Below, one piece after another: positions 18,080 to 27,343 of a stretch of 64,000 bases of DNA (position 1 is its first letter; each line of letters opens with the position of its first letter). Origin of the DNA: Geobacteraceae bacterium (GTDB lineage: Bacteria > Desulfobacterota > Desulfuromonadia > Geobacterales > Geobacteraceae); contig WSYB01000020.1 of NCBI GenBank assembly GCA_009773645.1, positions 1 through 64,000 on the forward strand, in the 5' to 3' direction. A program made the position numbers and the translations under genes. The notes below the pieces were generated by a model. It had not been told where the DNA came from and did not search any database. It saw only the letters and a program-made list of their open reading frames with translations.

Positions 18080-19150
18080 ATGAAACATCACGATACGGTT
18101 GGCGATGATGCTGCAAGCGGACAACAAGGCCGGCTAGCGCCAGGCGGCCGCCCTATCCGGTGGAAGGTCCTTGTGCCTTTGACCCTGGCATTGTTATCGT
18201 TCATGGGTGTATTTATGTTTATCGCCGATAAATTTCTGAAGCAGGAAATAAGAAGTGAGCTGCTGCTGCAACAAAAGACCGCCGATGTACTGCTTAAGGA
18301 ATTGATCGCCCAGCGCGGCGAGCTCATGGATGTCGCCATTGACCAGATATCCAGAGACAAAGCCCTGCAGCAGGCCATGATGAGAGGAGATCGTGCTTCC
18401 CTGCTGCACATTGTCCAACCCGTATTTAATGCACTCCTTGCCGAACATGAGATCACCCATTTTTATTTTCACGACACCAAAGGGATAAACGTGCTCCGGG
18501 TCCATCAACCGGAACGGTTTGGCGACCAGATCGACCGCTTCACCCTGAAACGTTCCATGAAGATCGGTAAATTCTCTTACGGTATCGAATTGGGCCCTCT
18601 CGGGACATTTACTTTGCGCACCGTTGCCCCCTGGTATGCTGACGGCCGTCTCATCGGCTACATCGAACTGGGAGAAGAAATCGACCAGCTCATCCGGAAA
18701 CTCGGCACGCTGACCCAGGTTGAGCTGATGATGACCATTTACAAATCTTATCTGAATCGTGAAGCATGGGAATCCGGCATGAAAATGCTCGGGCGTCAAG
18801 GCCAATGGGACCATTTGCCGGAAGTGGTGGTGATTGACCAGACCATGCCCAAACTTTTTCCGAAGGTTTCCCGGTTCCTCGTCAAAAAAGGCCCGTATTC
18901 CCCTGAAGAATTCGAAATAAACGTTGATGAGCGACATTACCATGGGAGAATCCTTCCTTTGCGGGATGCTGCAGACAGGGTGGTTGGCGACTTCGTGATC
19001 GTCAATGACGTAACCGACCAGAAAAATATTTATCGGAAATCCATCGCTCTTGTGGCTGCTTTCTGTTTCCTTACGGTCAGCGCTCTCTTTGTTGTCTGCT
19101 TCATCATCCTGGGGAGGGCCGAAAGGGCTTACCCCCTTGACTCCCCGTAA
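18080..19150 (+). CDS. Stand-alone membrane Cache-domain sensor
   Basis: A 356-residue protein with a membrane helix near residues 28-48 (VLVPLTLALLSFMGVFMFI), a large periplasmic region (about 50-320), and a second helix at about 324-344 (IALVAAFCFLTVSALFVVCF). It ends a few residues later. The periplasmic part looks like a double-Cache sensor: a long helix (LLKELIAQRGELMDVAIDQI), HFYFHDTKGINVLRVHQP, and IGYIELGEEIDQLI. Proteins of this form normally continue into a kinase, cyclase or chemoreceptor output, and none follows here. TAGAGGAGAG precedes the ATG. It may pair with a separate signalling partner such as the divergent chemoreceptor; that is inference. Confidence 0.8.
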   Translation: MKHHDTVGDDAASGQQGRLAPGGRPIRWKVLVPLTLALLSFMGVFMFIADKFLKQEIRSELLLQQKTADVLLKELIAQRGELMDVAIDQISRDKALQQAMMRGDRASLLHIVQPVFNALLAEHEITHFYFHDTKGINVLRVHQPERFGDQIDRFTLKRSMKIGKFSYGIELGPLGTFTLRTVAPWYADGRLIGYIELGEEIDQLIRKLGTLTQVELMMTIYKSYLNREAWESGMKMLGRQGQWDHLPEVVVIDQTMPKLFPKVSRFLVKKGPYSPEEFEINVDERHYHGRILPLRDAADRVVGDFVIVNDVTDQKNIYRKSIALVAAFCFLTVSALFVVCFIILGRAERAYPLDSP

Positions 19151-19226
19151 ACCTGAAGCATAATAATGGGAAAGATGGCATTTAATGGGCTGCATGCTCA
19201 ACGATTGACAGTCAAAGGAGAATGAC

Positions 19227-19925
19227 ATGCCGGAAAAACTGCTGATTCCTTCCATCGAAAAGAGGCTTGCGGCGTTCGTTGAGGCGACTCGCAGAGCGCA
19301 GCTGGAATCCGAATCGAAACGAAAAGCCAGGCCGAGGCCGACCATAACCATTTCACGGGAATTCGGCTGCGAGGCGTACCCTATGACGGAAAAACTGAAA
19401 GAACTTCTGGAAGAAAAAACAGGCGAAACCTGGGCACTGATGGATAAAGCGTTGCTTGAAGAAGTTACCAGAAACCACAACCTTTCTGAAAATGTGCTCC
19501 GGAATCTGGGAACTAAACCCCGTTTTCTCGATGAGATGTTTTCCACCCTCTCACCGCGCTGGAGGAGTGAAAAGGACCACTATAAACTGCTGTGCAGTCA
19601 CATTGTCTCCTTGGCCGAGGCGGGCAATGTCATCATTGTCGGAAGGGGGAGTTCGATTGTGACGCAACCGCTTGAAAACTGCTTTCATTTCCGCATGTTC
19701 GCTTCACCGGACTTTAAAACCAAGTCCATTGCCAGGCGTCTGAACCTGTCTCCGGCAGAGGCGGAGAAGATGGTGCATAAGAAGCAGTCGGAACGGGACA
19801 AATTCATCCGGGATTTTCTCGACCGGAATGCGGAGGACCTGAGCTTCTACCATCTCATTTTCAACAATGACAAAAACTCCACGGGAAAAATCGCCCGTAC
19901 CATCGTTGACTATATCGCACGGTAA
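19227..19925 (+). CDS. Cytidylate kinase-like family protein
   Basis: A 232-residue member of the cytidylate-kinase-like group, recognisable from TITISREFGCEAYPMTEKL, where the nucleotide-binding loop lies, and VIIVGRGSSIVT. These proteins resemble CMP kinases, but their substrates are mostly unknown; the true cmk gene is generally separate. AAAGGAGAATGAC precedes the ATG. It lies 76 bases after the Cache sensor on the same strand and is closed by a terminator, so the two may be co-transcribed. Confidence 0.8.
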   Translation: MPEKLLIPSIEKRLAAFVEATRRAQLESESKRKARPRPTITISREFGCEAYPMTEKLKELLEEKTGETWALMDKALLEEVTRNHNLSENVLRNLGTKPRFLDEMFSTLSPRWRSEKDHYKLLCSHIVSLAEAGNVIIVGRGSSIVTQPLENCFHFRMFASPDFKTKSIARRLNLSPAEAEKMVHKKQSERDKFIRDFLDRNAEDLSFYHLIFNNDKNSTGKIARTIVDYIAR

Positions 19926-19953
19926 GTGGGTGATTACGTCTTCCGCATATGGA

Positions 19954-19982
19954 GGGGCTCCCTATCGGCAGCCCCTTTTTAT
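19954..19982 (+). terminator. Rho-independent terminator
   Basis: GGGGCT (19954-19959) pairs with AGCCCC (19970-19975), followed by seven bases of T-rich sequence. It closes the Cache sensor/kinase-like pair. Confidence 0.8.
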
Positions 19983-20106
19983 TGGGAATGTCCTGACACG
20001 GTGTACGTAAGTCAAAAGCATGCAAGGCACTTCCCATTTGCGGAATTTCCTGTTAGACTGTGTCGGTTCGCTGAACTGCGAATATCAAGACAACGGGATG
20101 GGAAAC

Positions 20107-21492
20107 ATGAAATACATCAGCACCAGGGGACAAATCACTCCGGCAGGGTTCAAGGATGCGGTCATGATGGGGCTAGCCACCGACGGCGGGCTCCTTTTGC
20201 CGCAGCATATCCCGCACCTCGACCAGGAAACGCTGGCAGCATGGCAGAAACTCCCCTACCGGGAGCTGGCGTTCGAGGTCGTTTCCCTCTTCGCCGACGA
20301 TATCCCTCCCGGCGACCTGAAGCGGCTTATCGACAGGTCGTACGACTCCTTTGACAACAAGGAGATCACGCCGGTAGTGAGGGAAAACGGCGTCTACATT
20401 CTGGAGCTCTTCCACGGCCCTACCCTGGCCTTCAAGGACGTGGCTCTCCAGTTGCTCGGCAACCTCTTCGAATACCTGCTCAAAGAGCGCGGCCGGAAAA
20501 TGAACATCGTCGGCGCCACCTCCGGCGACACGGGAAGCGCGGCCATCTACGGAGTGCGGGGTAAGGAGAACATCAACATCTTCATCCTCCACCCCCACCT
20601 GAAGACATCAAAGGTCCAGGCGCTGCAGATGACCACCGTGCTCGACGCCAATGTCCACAACATCGCAGCCAGGGGGACTTTCGACGACTGCCAGAACATC
20701 GTCAAAGCCTTGTTCAACGACCTACCGTTCAAGGAAAAGTACGCACTCGGCGCGGTGAACTCCATCAACTGGGCACGGGTCCTGGCCCAGGTGGTCTACT
20801 ACTTCTACGCTTGGTTCCGGGTAGCCGACCAGGGAGGCTCCGACATCGTCTTCTCCGTCCCGACCGGCAACTTCGGCGACATCTTCGCCGGCTACGTGGC
20901 GAAGCGAATGGGCCTCCCCATCAGGAAGCTCTTGCTGGCCACCAACGAGAACAATATCCTCACCCGCTTCATCAATGAGGGTGACTATTCCTTAGGCGAG
21001 GTGGTCCAAACCGTCTCCCCATCCATGGACATTCAGCTGGCATCTAATTTCGAGCGCTACCTCTACTACCTGTTCGACGAAGATCCGGCCAGGGTGCGGG
21101 ATGCCTTTGCCCAGATGGCATTGAGCGGCAGGATCGAGTTCAATGCTGCTGAACTTGCCCGGGTCAGGGAAGATTTTGTCTCCCGCACCGTGAACCAGGC
21201 CGAGACCCTGGATACCATCGCCACGTTCCGGGAGAAAACCGGCTACCTCCTTGACCCCCACACGGCGGTCGGGGTCAGGGCCGCCCAGGAACTGGTGCCG
21301 GCCGATGCCACCCCGATCTGTCTTGCAACGGCGCACCCGGCAAAGTTCGGCGAGGCGGTACAAAGGGCAACCGGCATCGCACCACCCTTCCCCGCCTCCC
21401 TGTCCGGGATCGACAGGCTCCCGTCCCGCTGTGATATCCTGGATGCGGATCTGGCCGTGATAAAGGCGTTCATAGAGGAAAAGGCCCTGTAA
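20107..21492 (+). CDS. thrC: Threonine synthase
   Basis: Converts O-phosphohomoserine to threonine with PLP. The 461-residue product has the N-terminal block MKYISTRGQ, the PLP-lysine motif GPTLAFKDVALQ and the phosphate-binding segment GATSGDTGSAAI. Length and composition fit the longer threonine synthases found in Proteobacteria. The start at 20107 (GGGATGGGAAAC upstream) is chosen because the family begins here; an upstream frame adds 29 residues without family support. The pathway partner homoserine dehydrogenase lies at 26-27 kb on the other strand. Confidence 0.95.
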   Translation: MKYISTRGQITPAGFKDAVMMGLATDGGLLLPQHIPHLDQETLAAWQKLPYRELAFEVVSLFADDIPPGDLKRLIDRSYDSFDNKEITPVVRENGVYILELFHGPTLAFKDVALQLLGNLFEYLLKERGRKMNIVGATSGDTGSAAIYGVRGKENINIFILHPHLKTSKVQALQMTTVLDANVHNIAARGTFDDCQNIVKALFNDLPFKEKYALGAVNSINWARVLAQVVYYFYAWFRVADQGGSDIVFSVPTGNFGDIFAGYVAKRMGLPIRKLLLATNENNILTRFINEGDYSLGEVVQTVSPSMDIQLASNFERYLYYLFDEDPARVRDAFAQMALSGRIEFNAAELARVREDFVSRTVNQAETLDTIATFREKTGYLLDPHTAVGVRAAQELVPADATPICLATAHPAKFGEAVQRATGIAPPFPASLSGIDRLPSRCDILDADLAVIKAFIEEKAL

Positions 21493-21500
21493 GATAAGGC

Positions 21501-21577
21501 TGCCACGGAGCCACAGAGGACACAGAGAGTATTTTTTGAATGGAAAAGCCTCTGAGCTCTCCGTGCCTGTGGCAAAT
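21501..21577. repeat. Stem-loop of CCACAGAGG-like units
   Basis: The left arm (TGCCACGGAGCCACAGAGG at 21501-21519, then ACACAGAGAG) pairs imperfectly with the right arm (AGCCTCTGAGCTCTCCGTG, then CCTGTGGCA). The reverse complement of the right arm also begins TGCCAC and repeats the same short CACAG/GGAG units. It fills the gap between thrC and the HAD gene. Confidence 0.6.
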
Positions 21578-21585
21578 TATTCACC

Positions 21586-22281
21586 ATGATTCTCAACTGG
21601 AACGACATCGACACCGTGCTGCTGGACATGGACGGCACCCTGCTGGACCGCCATTTCGACGACCACTTCTGGATCGAGCATGTCCCCCTCACCTATGCCC
21701 GCAAGCGTGGTTTGTCCGTGGAGGAGGCAAAAAAACTCCTCATTCCCATGTTCAGGTCCCAGGAGCAGACCCTCAACTGGACCGACCTGGATTACTGGAC
21801 GGAGCGGCTAGGCCTGGACATCCCGCTCCTCAAACGGGAAGTGGACCATTTGATCGCCGTCCACCCCTTTGTGACGGATTTTCTTCTCTTTCTGCGGCAC
21901 CACGGGAAGGGTATCTATCTGGTCACCAATGCCCACGCCAAGACCCTGGAGCTGAAGATGCGGAAAACAAGGCTCGGCACCTACTTCACCGGCATCATAT
22001 CGGCCCACGACCTGGGGCTCCCCAAGGAGGACGTGAAGTTCTGGGAGAAACTGGGGGACAAGGTTCCATACGATCCGGCCCGGTCGCTCCTGGGCGAAGA
22101 CAGCGAGACCAACCTCTCCACCGCCGCCGCATACGGCATCGCCTATCTGATCTACGTAAGCCGCTTCAGCTCCACGATCGCGCCGGTCCCCTCCCCCCGC
22201 TATACCTCCATCCACTATTTCAGCCAGCTCATTCCGCAAGGAGGATCGCTGGAGGTGGAACTGCCCGCCAGGAACTTCTGA
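21586..22281 (+). CDS. HAD-family nucleotidase (GMP/IMP 5'-nucleotidase YrfG-like)
   Basis: A 231-residue haloacid-dehalogenase hydrolase. Motif I is LLDMDGTLLD (nucleophile Asp plus general acid), motif II is LVTNAH, motif III is the lysine of LGLPKEDV, and motif IV is GEDSETN. Its length and the WIEHVPLTYARKRGLS cap region resemble the YrfG group, which dephosphorylates GMP and IMP. The exact substrate is inferred. No clear ribosome site stands out. Its start lies just after the stem-loop that separates it from thrC. Confidence 0.82.
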   Translation: MILNWNDIDTVLLDMDGTLLDRHFDDHFWIEHVPLTYARKRGLSVEEAKKLLIPMFRSQEQTLNWTDLDYWTERLGLDIPLLKREVDHLIAVHPFVTDFLLFLRHHGKGIYLVTNAHAKTLELKMRKTRLGTYFTGIISAHDLGLPKEDVKFWEKLGDKVPYDPARSLLGEDSETNLSTAAAYGIAYLIYVSRFSSTIAPVPSPRYTSIHYFSQLIPQGGSLEVELPARNF

Positions 22282-22324
22282 AGCGCCGCTTCCCCCCCAA
22301 CGACGATCGTCGTCCCCTTTCCGG

Positions 22325-22352
22325 TTGACATCCCCGCACGTCCGGGTATATT
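22325..22352 (+). promoter_or_regulatory. Sigma-70-type promoter upstream of the PAS/phosphatase gene
   Basis: TTGACA (22325-22330) and TATATT (22347-22352), spaced by 16 bases, lie about 150 bases before the gene start at 22501. The leader between them shows no recognised RNA element. Confidence 0.55.
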
Positions 22353-22500
22353 AAACTCGTGTAATTTCCCATTCACCACACCTCACGATCCGAATGCAGG
22401 TCGGAATACAAACGGCCGTCTGTCCTTCATCTGATACATGCTGTATCTCTGGTATTTTGCGGTTGTTTGTCGGCAACGGCGCTGAAAACGGAGGTTGCGT

Positions 22501-23610
22501 ATGACAATGGTGAATCTCCCCCTCGCGGACGTAATCCTGGACTCTCTGAATGACGGTTTGTATGTCTGCGACAGGGAACGCCGGATCCTTTACTGGAGCA
22601 AATCAGCCGAACGGATCACCGGCTGGACCACGAAGGATGTCGTGGGGCACAGGTGCATGGACAACATTCTCTGCCACGAGGACAAAGACGGGCGTCGTCT
22701 GTGCGACAAGAAATTTTGTCCGTTGTACCGCTGCATGGTCACCGACAGGGTGAGCACCAGTCCCCTCATCGTCTTCGGCCAGACCAAGACAGGGAGCCGC
22801 GTACCCATGGCGGTGTCTGTCGCCCCCCTTCATGATGCGCACGGCCAGGTGGTCGGAGGCATAGAGACCTTCCAGGACTTCTCTGAAACCTACGCTAACC
22901 TGGAAAGCGCCAAGCGGATCCAGACCCTTTCCCTGGAGCACGATCTGCCGAAGGACAGCCGGGTCAGTTTTGCCACCTTTTACCTGCCGTTTGACATGAT
23001 CGGGGGAGACTATTTCGCCATTCGTCAACTGGACGCCGATCATTACGGCTTCTTTCTGGCCGATGTGATGGGGCGCGGCGTGGCTGCCGCCCTCCACACC
23101 ATGCATTTGAGTTCACTATGGAGCCGCCACTCACAAGCCCTCTCGCGTCCGGCGAAATTTGCCCGGCTTTTGAACCGCGACCTGTGCAAGGTCGTCAAGG
23201 ACGAGTCCTTCGCCACGGCGATCTGCGGCATCCTGAATGCTGCCCAAAGGACCGTGCGCATCGTCTCGGCCGGAGGCCCGCCCATCGTTGTAATGCGCTC
23301 CGACGGCCGGACCGAACAGATGGAAGCGCAGGGGCTGCCGTTCGGCATGATCGCGGACGCCGACTACGATGAAAGCGAATTCGCATCTGCGTCCGGCGAC
23401 TCTCTGTTGATGTTCACCGACGGCGCCGTCGAAATTCACGACGCTGCCGGGCGCATGCTGGGAGCGGAAGGATTGATAGGCATCCTGAACGCCCTGGGGT
23501 ATCCAAAAAACAGCATCGTGATCGAACCGCTGCAAGAGGCGTTACTGAACTTTTCCAACGGGATACGTCTGGATGACGATCTGACCCTGCTGGAAGTCCG
23601 GTTTTCATGA
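22501..23610 (+). CDS. PAS sensor with PP2C (SpoIIE/RsbU-type) phosphatase, cysteine-rich
   Basis: A 369-residue cytoplasmic signalling protein. An N-terminal PAS domain (about residues 8-125) is followed by a SpoIIE-like serine phosphatase domain (about 145-369). The latter shows the metal-binding pattern in MIGGDYFAIRQL, FLADVMGRGVAAAL, FTDGAVE and DDDLTLL. Such phosphatases typically act on anti-sigma antagonists in partner-switching. The PAS domain carries five closely spaced cysteines (C52, C58, C68, C73, C78, with FCPLYRC) that could bind metal or respond to redox. Start ATG at 22501 follows GGAGG by six bases. No anti-sigma partner lies nearby. Confidence 0.88.
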   Translation: MTMVNLPLADVILDSLNDGLYVCDRERRILYWSKSAERITGWTTKDVVGHRCMDNILCHEDKDGRRLCDKKFCPLYRCMVTDRVSTSPLIVFGQTKTGSRVPMAVSVAPLHDAHGQVVGGIETFQDFSETYANLESAKRIQTLSLEHDLPKDSRVSFATFYLPFDMIGGDYFAIRQLDADHYGFFLADVMGRGVAAALHTMHLSSLWSRHSQALSRPAKFARLLNRDLCKVVKDESFATAICGILNAAQRTVRIVSAGGPPIVVMRSDGRTEQMEAQGLPFGMIADADYDESEFASASGDSLLMFTDGAVEIHDAAGRMLGAEGLIGILNALGYPKNSIVIEPLQEALLNFSNGIRLDDDLTLLEVRFS

Positions 23611-23808
23611 CCGATGCCCCCCAAATCCCCCCATAGCTGCAAGGGATTTCTACCCTCTCTCTCAGGTTTTTACTGCTAAATTTTTTTCTTGAACGGCCGA
23701 AAAGATATTTTAGGTAGCAGTGTCAACAAAATGCCGATATCGATGGACCATGGCTTTTGTGTTTATCTCATCCTAAAATATTAAAAAGCTGGGGAAAGGA
23801 AAGAATTT

Positions 23809-24429
23809 ATGAAATACTTCAAGTTGACAGTATTGATGCTGTTGGTCATATTAGCATCGATCTTGAATGGTTGTGGCGGCAGCGATTCGCCTTCAGGTTC
23901 ATTGGATGCCTTTGTCGTAAAAAATGATACCAGTAAGCGTGAAGACAACGGCGTGAACCCTATTCCCTCTGAAACTCGCAAGGGGATTCTCAAGCTGTCT
24001 TTGCAGGGACAATTGGCTGAAGGTACCTATATTGGTGGGATCGGGGTAATAGTAAATCTTCCTCCAGGGGTAACGGTCGACACTGTTCCTGGTCAGAACG
24101 ATCCATCGCCACTGGAGGTCGCACCTGGTGTCTTTACAGTAACGCCCGGCTTCATGACAATTTCGGTGGCTTCATACACTGCCGTTACTCCAATAGCTCC
24201 CGCCGGTGTCCATTTTGCGCTTTTGAATGCTGATACGAAATCAATCGGTTTCGGTCTGGGCGAATTTGCCACGCTTAAGTGTAATCTGGCAGCAGACGCT
24301 CCCATTCCCGCAGCATCAGAATTTCAACTCATAGGAATCGAAATCGTCGGCGGAAATGCTCCGGATAAACTTGAAAATCTGATGCCGTTGGTAACCGTCA
24401 CTCCTTCTTCATTTGACGCAGTGAACTGA
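23809..24429 (+). CDS. Lipoprotein, paralogue of the one at 38.4 kb
   Basis: A 206-residue exported lipoprotein. The signal peptide ends in the lipobox LNGCGG (Cys22). The rest is beta-rich, with VIVNLPPGVTV, a central Ala-Gly-Val segment and GEFATLKCN. The same order of motifs (NLPGGVTV and GEFVTVNCD) occurs in the lipoprotein at 38432-38956, so the two are paralogues of about 150 residues. The fold hints at a cohesin-like beta sandwich, which is inference. GGAAAGGAAAGAATTT precedes the ATG. It stands alone and ends with a strong terminator. Confidence 0.8.
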   Translation: MKYFKLTVLMLLVILASILNGCGGSDSPSGSLDAFVVKNDTSKREDNGVNPIPSETRKGILKLSLQGQLAEGTYIGGIGVIVNLPPGVTVDTVPGQNDPSPLEVAPGVFTVTPGFMTISVASYTAVTPIAPAGVHFALLNADTKSIGFGLGEFATLKCNLAADAPIPAASEFQLIGIEIVGGNAPDKLENLMPLVTVTPSSFDAVN

Positions 24430-24447
24430 ACTTCCCCCCCGCGCCCT

Positions 24448-24484
24448 AAACAGCAAAGCCCGCTGCATGCGGGCTTTGCTGTTT
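24448..24484 (+). terminator. Strong rho-independent terminator
   Basis: A 16-base-pair perfect stem, AAACAGCAAAGCCCGC against GCGGGCTTTGCTGTTT, with a five-base loop, 18 bases after the lipoprotein stop. The stem is symmetrical enough to act in both directions. The rest of the gap to glgC (24485-24740) shows nothing recognised. Confidence 0.9.
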
Positions 24485-24740
24485 CAAATGTCCCAGCAGA
24501 GGCAGAGGGATCACAGCCGTGGAAACTGCCCGCAAAGGACCACTCTCGATTTGACATTCTCTCGCTACGACTCCTCAAGTCCGACAGGCTCCTGGTAAAA
24601 GAAGAAAAGTGCGATAGAGTTTCTGTGTATGTGGCCGAAGCTGTTCAGTTCAACGCCTGCTTTGCGTCGTCTTCGTCAGCAACACGATAACAATACTCTA
24701 ATTGCAATGGTTCATAGACTCCACAAGAAGGAGACAGAAC

Positions 24741-25973
24741 ATGTATACATCCGGTGATGTTTCAAGAAATACGATAGCGATGGTTCTGGCAGGAGGCAAG
24801 GGAGAGCGTCTCAGCCCGCTTACCTTAAACAGACCAAAGCCTGGCGTTCCTTTTGGAGGGAAATACAAGATAATTGATTTTGTCTTAAGCAATCTCTTCA
24901 ATTCAGGCATCAAGAAAGTCTATATCCTGACGCAGTACCGGGCGTACTCATTGATGAAACATATCAGGGAATCATGGGGCAAGTGGACCGGTCTCGGAGA
25001 ATTTTATGTTGCCATATCACCTGAGACAAGAAGCGAAAGTGAAGAATGGTTTAAAGGTACTGCTGATGCGATATTTCAATATTTGAGGTTCATTGAAACC
25101 TCAGATGCGGATTATGTGGCGATATTCGGCGGTGACCACATATACAAGATGGATGTCAGCCAGATGATAAACTATCACCGCATGAACAGGGCCGATATCA
25201 CGTTGGCTGCCCTTGAGGTGCCGACTGAAGAAGCCAGGAGATTTGGGGTCTTTTCTGTCGACGACGATTTCCGCGTGACCGCATTTGCAGAAAAACCAAA
25301 AAAACCGGTAACAATTCCGGGGAGGGATACCTGTTTTGCATCAATGGGCAATTACATTTTTTCCACGAAGAAACTCATCGAGGTACTGCAGGAAGGGAAG
25401 AAAAAACATGCGGATCTTGATTTCGGCAAACACGTGATCCCCATGATGCTGGAAAATGGTGACAGGGTTTTCGCCTATAATTTCAACGACAACCTGATTC
25501 CCGGAATGAAGCCTGAGGAAAGAGGCTACTGGAAGGATGTGGGAACAATCGACTCGTATTACGAGGCCAACATGGACCTGATCCATGTATCCCCGCAATT
25601 GAACCTCTATAATTACAAGTGGCCCATCCTTACCAATCAGGGCAATCTTCCGCCGGCAAAAACCGTTTTCGACGATGATGACCGCCGCGGCCAAAACCTC
25701 GACTCGTATGTGTGCGCAGGTTGCATAACCAGCGGCGGCACAGTACGGAGATCGATAATCGGCCCGCGCGGCAAGATTAACAGCTATAGTCTTGTTGAAG
25801 ACTCCATTCTATTTGATAACGTTACAGTAGGACGAGGCGCAAAAATCAGGAAGGCTATTATCGACAAAAATATAATAATTCCGGACGGGGCGGTAATAGG
25901 GTATGACCATGAAGAGGACAGACGCAAAGGATATACCGTCACGGAGTCCGGAATTGTTGTGGTGTCAAAGTGA
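24741..25973 (+). CDS. glgC: Glucose-1-phosphate adenylyltransferase
   Basis: Makes ADP-glucose, the glucose donor for glycogen synthesis. The 410-residue product begins with the nucleotidyltransferase signature VLAGGKGERLSPLT and the KPGVPFGGKY loop. FGGDHIYKMD is the metal/nucleotide site. A left-handed beta-helix C-domain follows from about residue 300. AAGGAGACAGAAC is placed correctly before the ATG at 24741; the longer frame upstream lacks support. It converges with the homoserine dehydrogenase gene. No other glycogen gene lies in the window. Confidence 0.95.
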   Translation: MYTSGDVSRNTIAMVLAGGKGERLSPLTLNRPKPGVPFGGKYKIIDFVLSNLFNSGIKKVYILTQYRAYSLMKHIRESWGKWTGLGEFYVAISPETRSESEEWFKGTADAIFQYLRFIETSDADYVAIFGGDHIYKMDVSQMINYHRMNRADITLAALEVPTEEARRFGVFSVDDDFRVTAFAEKPKKPVTIPGRDTCFASMGNYIFSTKKLIEVLQEGKKKHADLDFGKHVIPMMLENGDRVFAYNFNDNLIPGMKPEERGYWKDVGTIDSYYEANMDLIHVSPQLNLYNYKWPILTNQGNLPPAKTVFDDDDRRGQNLDSYVCAGCITSGGTVRRSIIGPRGKINSYSLVEDSILFDNVTVGRGAKIRKAIIDKNIIIPDGAVIGYDHEEDRRKGYTVTESGIVVVSK

Positions 25974-25991
25974 GGGCCTACGGCGTCCTTA

Positions 25992-27302
25992 CTACTCCAG
26001 GTTATCCTCGATCCTTATCAGATGGCTCTTCTCCATGATGATGTCAAAGGAATCAATCTCATCGAGCGCCTTTCTTACATCCATCTCCCGCGCTTCATGG
26101 GTCATGATGACGATGGGAACCGTCTCGCCCGCCTGCCGGGCGCTCTGCACCATGGATTCTATGCTGATGTCATATTTCCCCAATACGCCGGCTATCCCGG
26201 CTAGCACCCCCGGCTTGTCCACCGCGCTGAACCGGAGGTAATATTTGCTCACTATCTCCCCGACCGGCTTGATGCTGAGGATTTTAACCCGTTCATCCAG
26301 ATAGCCCAAGGGTGCCGTGCGCCTGCCGACGCCCACCATGAGGTTGCGGGCGATATCCATCACGTCGCCGACAACGGCGCTGGCGGTAGGGTCCATGCCG
26401 GCCCCTCGGCCGTAGAGCATGACCGGTCCGACGAAATCGCCGGTGAGCCGAATGGCGTTGAAAGCGCCGCCCACATCGGCCAGAGGGTAGTTGACCGGGA
26501 TCATGGTGGGGTGGACCCGCGCCTCGATCCGCTCCCCATCACGCTTGCCGATGGCAAGGAGCTTTATCTTGTAACCGAAATCCCGGGCGAAATTGATATC
26601 GATGGCAGAGATGGAACGAATCCCCTCCGTGTAAATATCCTTGATATCCACCCTGGTACCGAAACAGAGCGACAAGAGGATGCAGAGCTTGTGGGCGGTG
26701 TCGATCCCTTCGATGTCAAAGGTGGGGTCCGCCTCGGCGTACCCCAGTTCCTGCGCCTTCGTGAGGACCTCGGCGAAGTCGGCCCCTTCCCGGGTCATCT
26801 TGGTCAGGATAAAGTTGCAGGTCCCGTTCAGGATGCCGAGCACCGTGACGAAGTTATTTGCTGCCATGTTCCCCTTGATGGCGGAGAGCACAGGAATACC
26901 GCCGCCCACGGCGGCTTCGTAGAGGACTTCAACCCCTTTCTTTGCCGCAGCGGCGTAAATCTCGGCACCATGCACAGCAAGGAGGGCCTTGTTGGCGGTT
27001 ACGATGTGTTTGCCGTTTTCAACGGCCTTAAGCACGAAGCTTCTGGCAGGTTCATAACCGCCGATCAGCTCGATGACGACGGAGATTTCCGGATCCGAAA
27101 CAACCTCTTCAACGTTCGTGGTCAACACCCCCTGGGGTACCGTGACACCGCGGTCGGTGGTGATATCCAGGTCGGCGATTTTAGCAAGCACAATCCGCGC
27201 CCCCAGCTTTTCTTCAATAAGAAGGCTGTTTTTCGCGAGCAGTTTGACGACCCCGGCGCCGATGGTGCCGAAGCCGATGAGGCCGATCTTTATCTCTTTC
27301 AT
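25992..27302 (-). CDS. hom: Homoserine dehydrogenase
   Basis: Reduces aspartate semialdehyde to homoserine, the branch-point step to threonine and methionine. The 436-residue enzyme has an N-terminal NAD(P) fold (IGLIGFGTIGAGVV), the catalytic-domain motifs GGGIPVLSAIKGN and LGYAEADPTFDIEG, and a C-terminal ACT domain (about 355-425, RFSAVDKPGVLAGIAG) that usually mediates threonine feedback. GAGGTATT precedes the ATG. It ends close to the glgC stop in convergent orientation. Confidence 0.96.
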   Translation of the reverse strand: MKEIKIGLIGFGTIGAGVVKLLAKNSLLIEEKLGARIVLAKIADLDITTDRGVTVPQGVLTTNVEEVVSDPEISVVIELIGGYEPARSFVLKAVENGKHIVTANKALLAVHGAEIYAAAAKKGVEVLYEAAVGGGIPVLSAIKGNMAANNFVTVLGILNGTCNFILTKMTREGADFAEVLTKAQELGYAEADPTFDIEGIDTAHKLCILLSLCFGTRVDIKDIYTEGIRSISAIDINFARDFGYKIKLLAIGKRDGERIEARVHPTMIPVNYPLADVGGAFNAIRLTGDFVGPVMLYGRGAGMDPTASAVVGDVMDIARNLMVGVGRRTAPLGYLDERVKILSIKPVGEIVSKYYLRFSAVDKPGVLAGIAGVLGKYDISIESMVQSARQAGETVPIVIMTHEAREMDVRKALDEIDSFDIIMEKSHLIRIEDNLE

Positions 27303-27343
27303 AATACCTCACAGATAAATCGGGCGAACAGATGGGTTCGCCC

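Noticed and set aside
18194-19546. Minus-strand frame of 450 codons over the Cache sensor
   Set aside because: Antisense to a gene with clear membrane helices and ribosome site; no signature.
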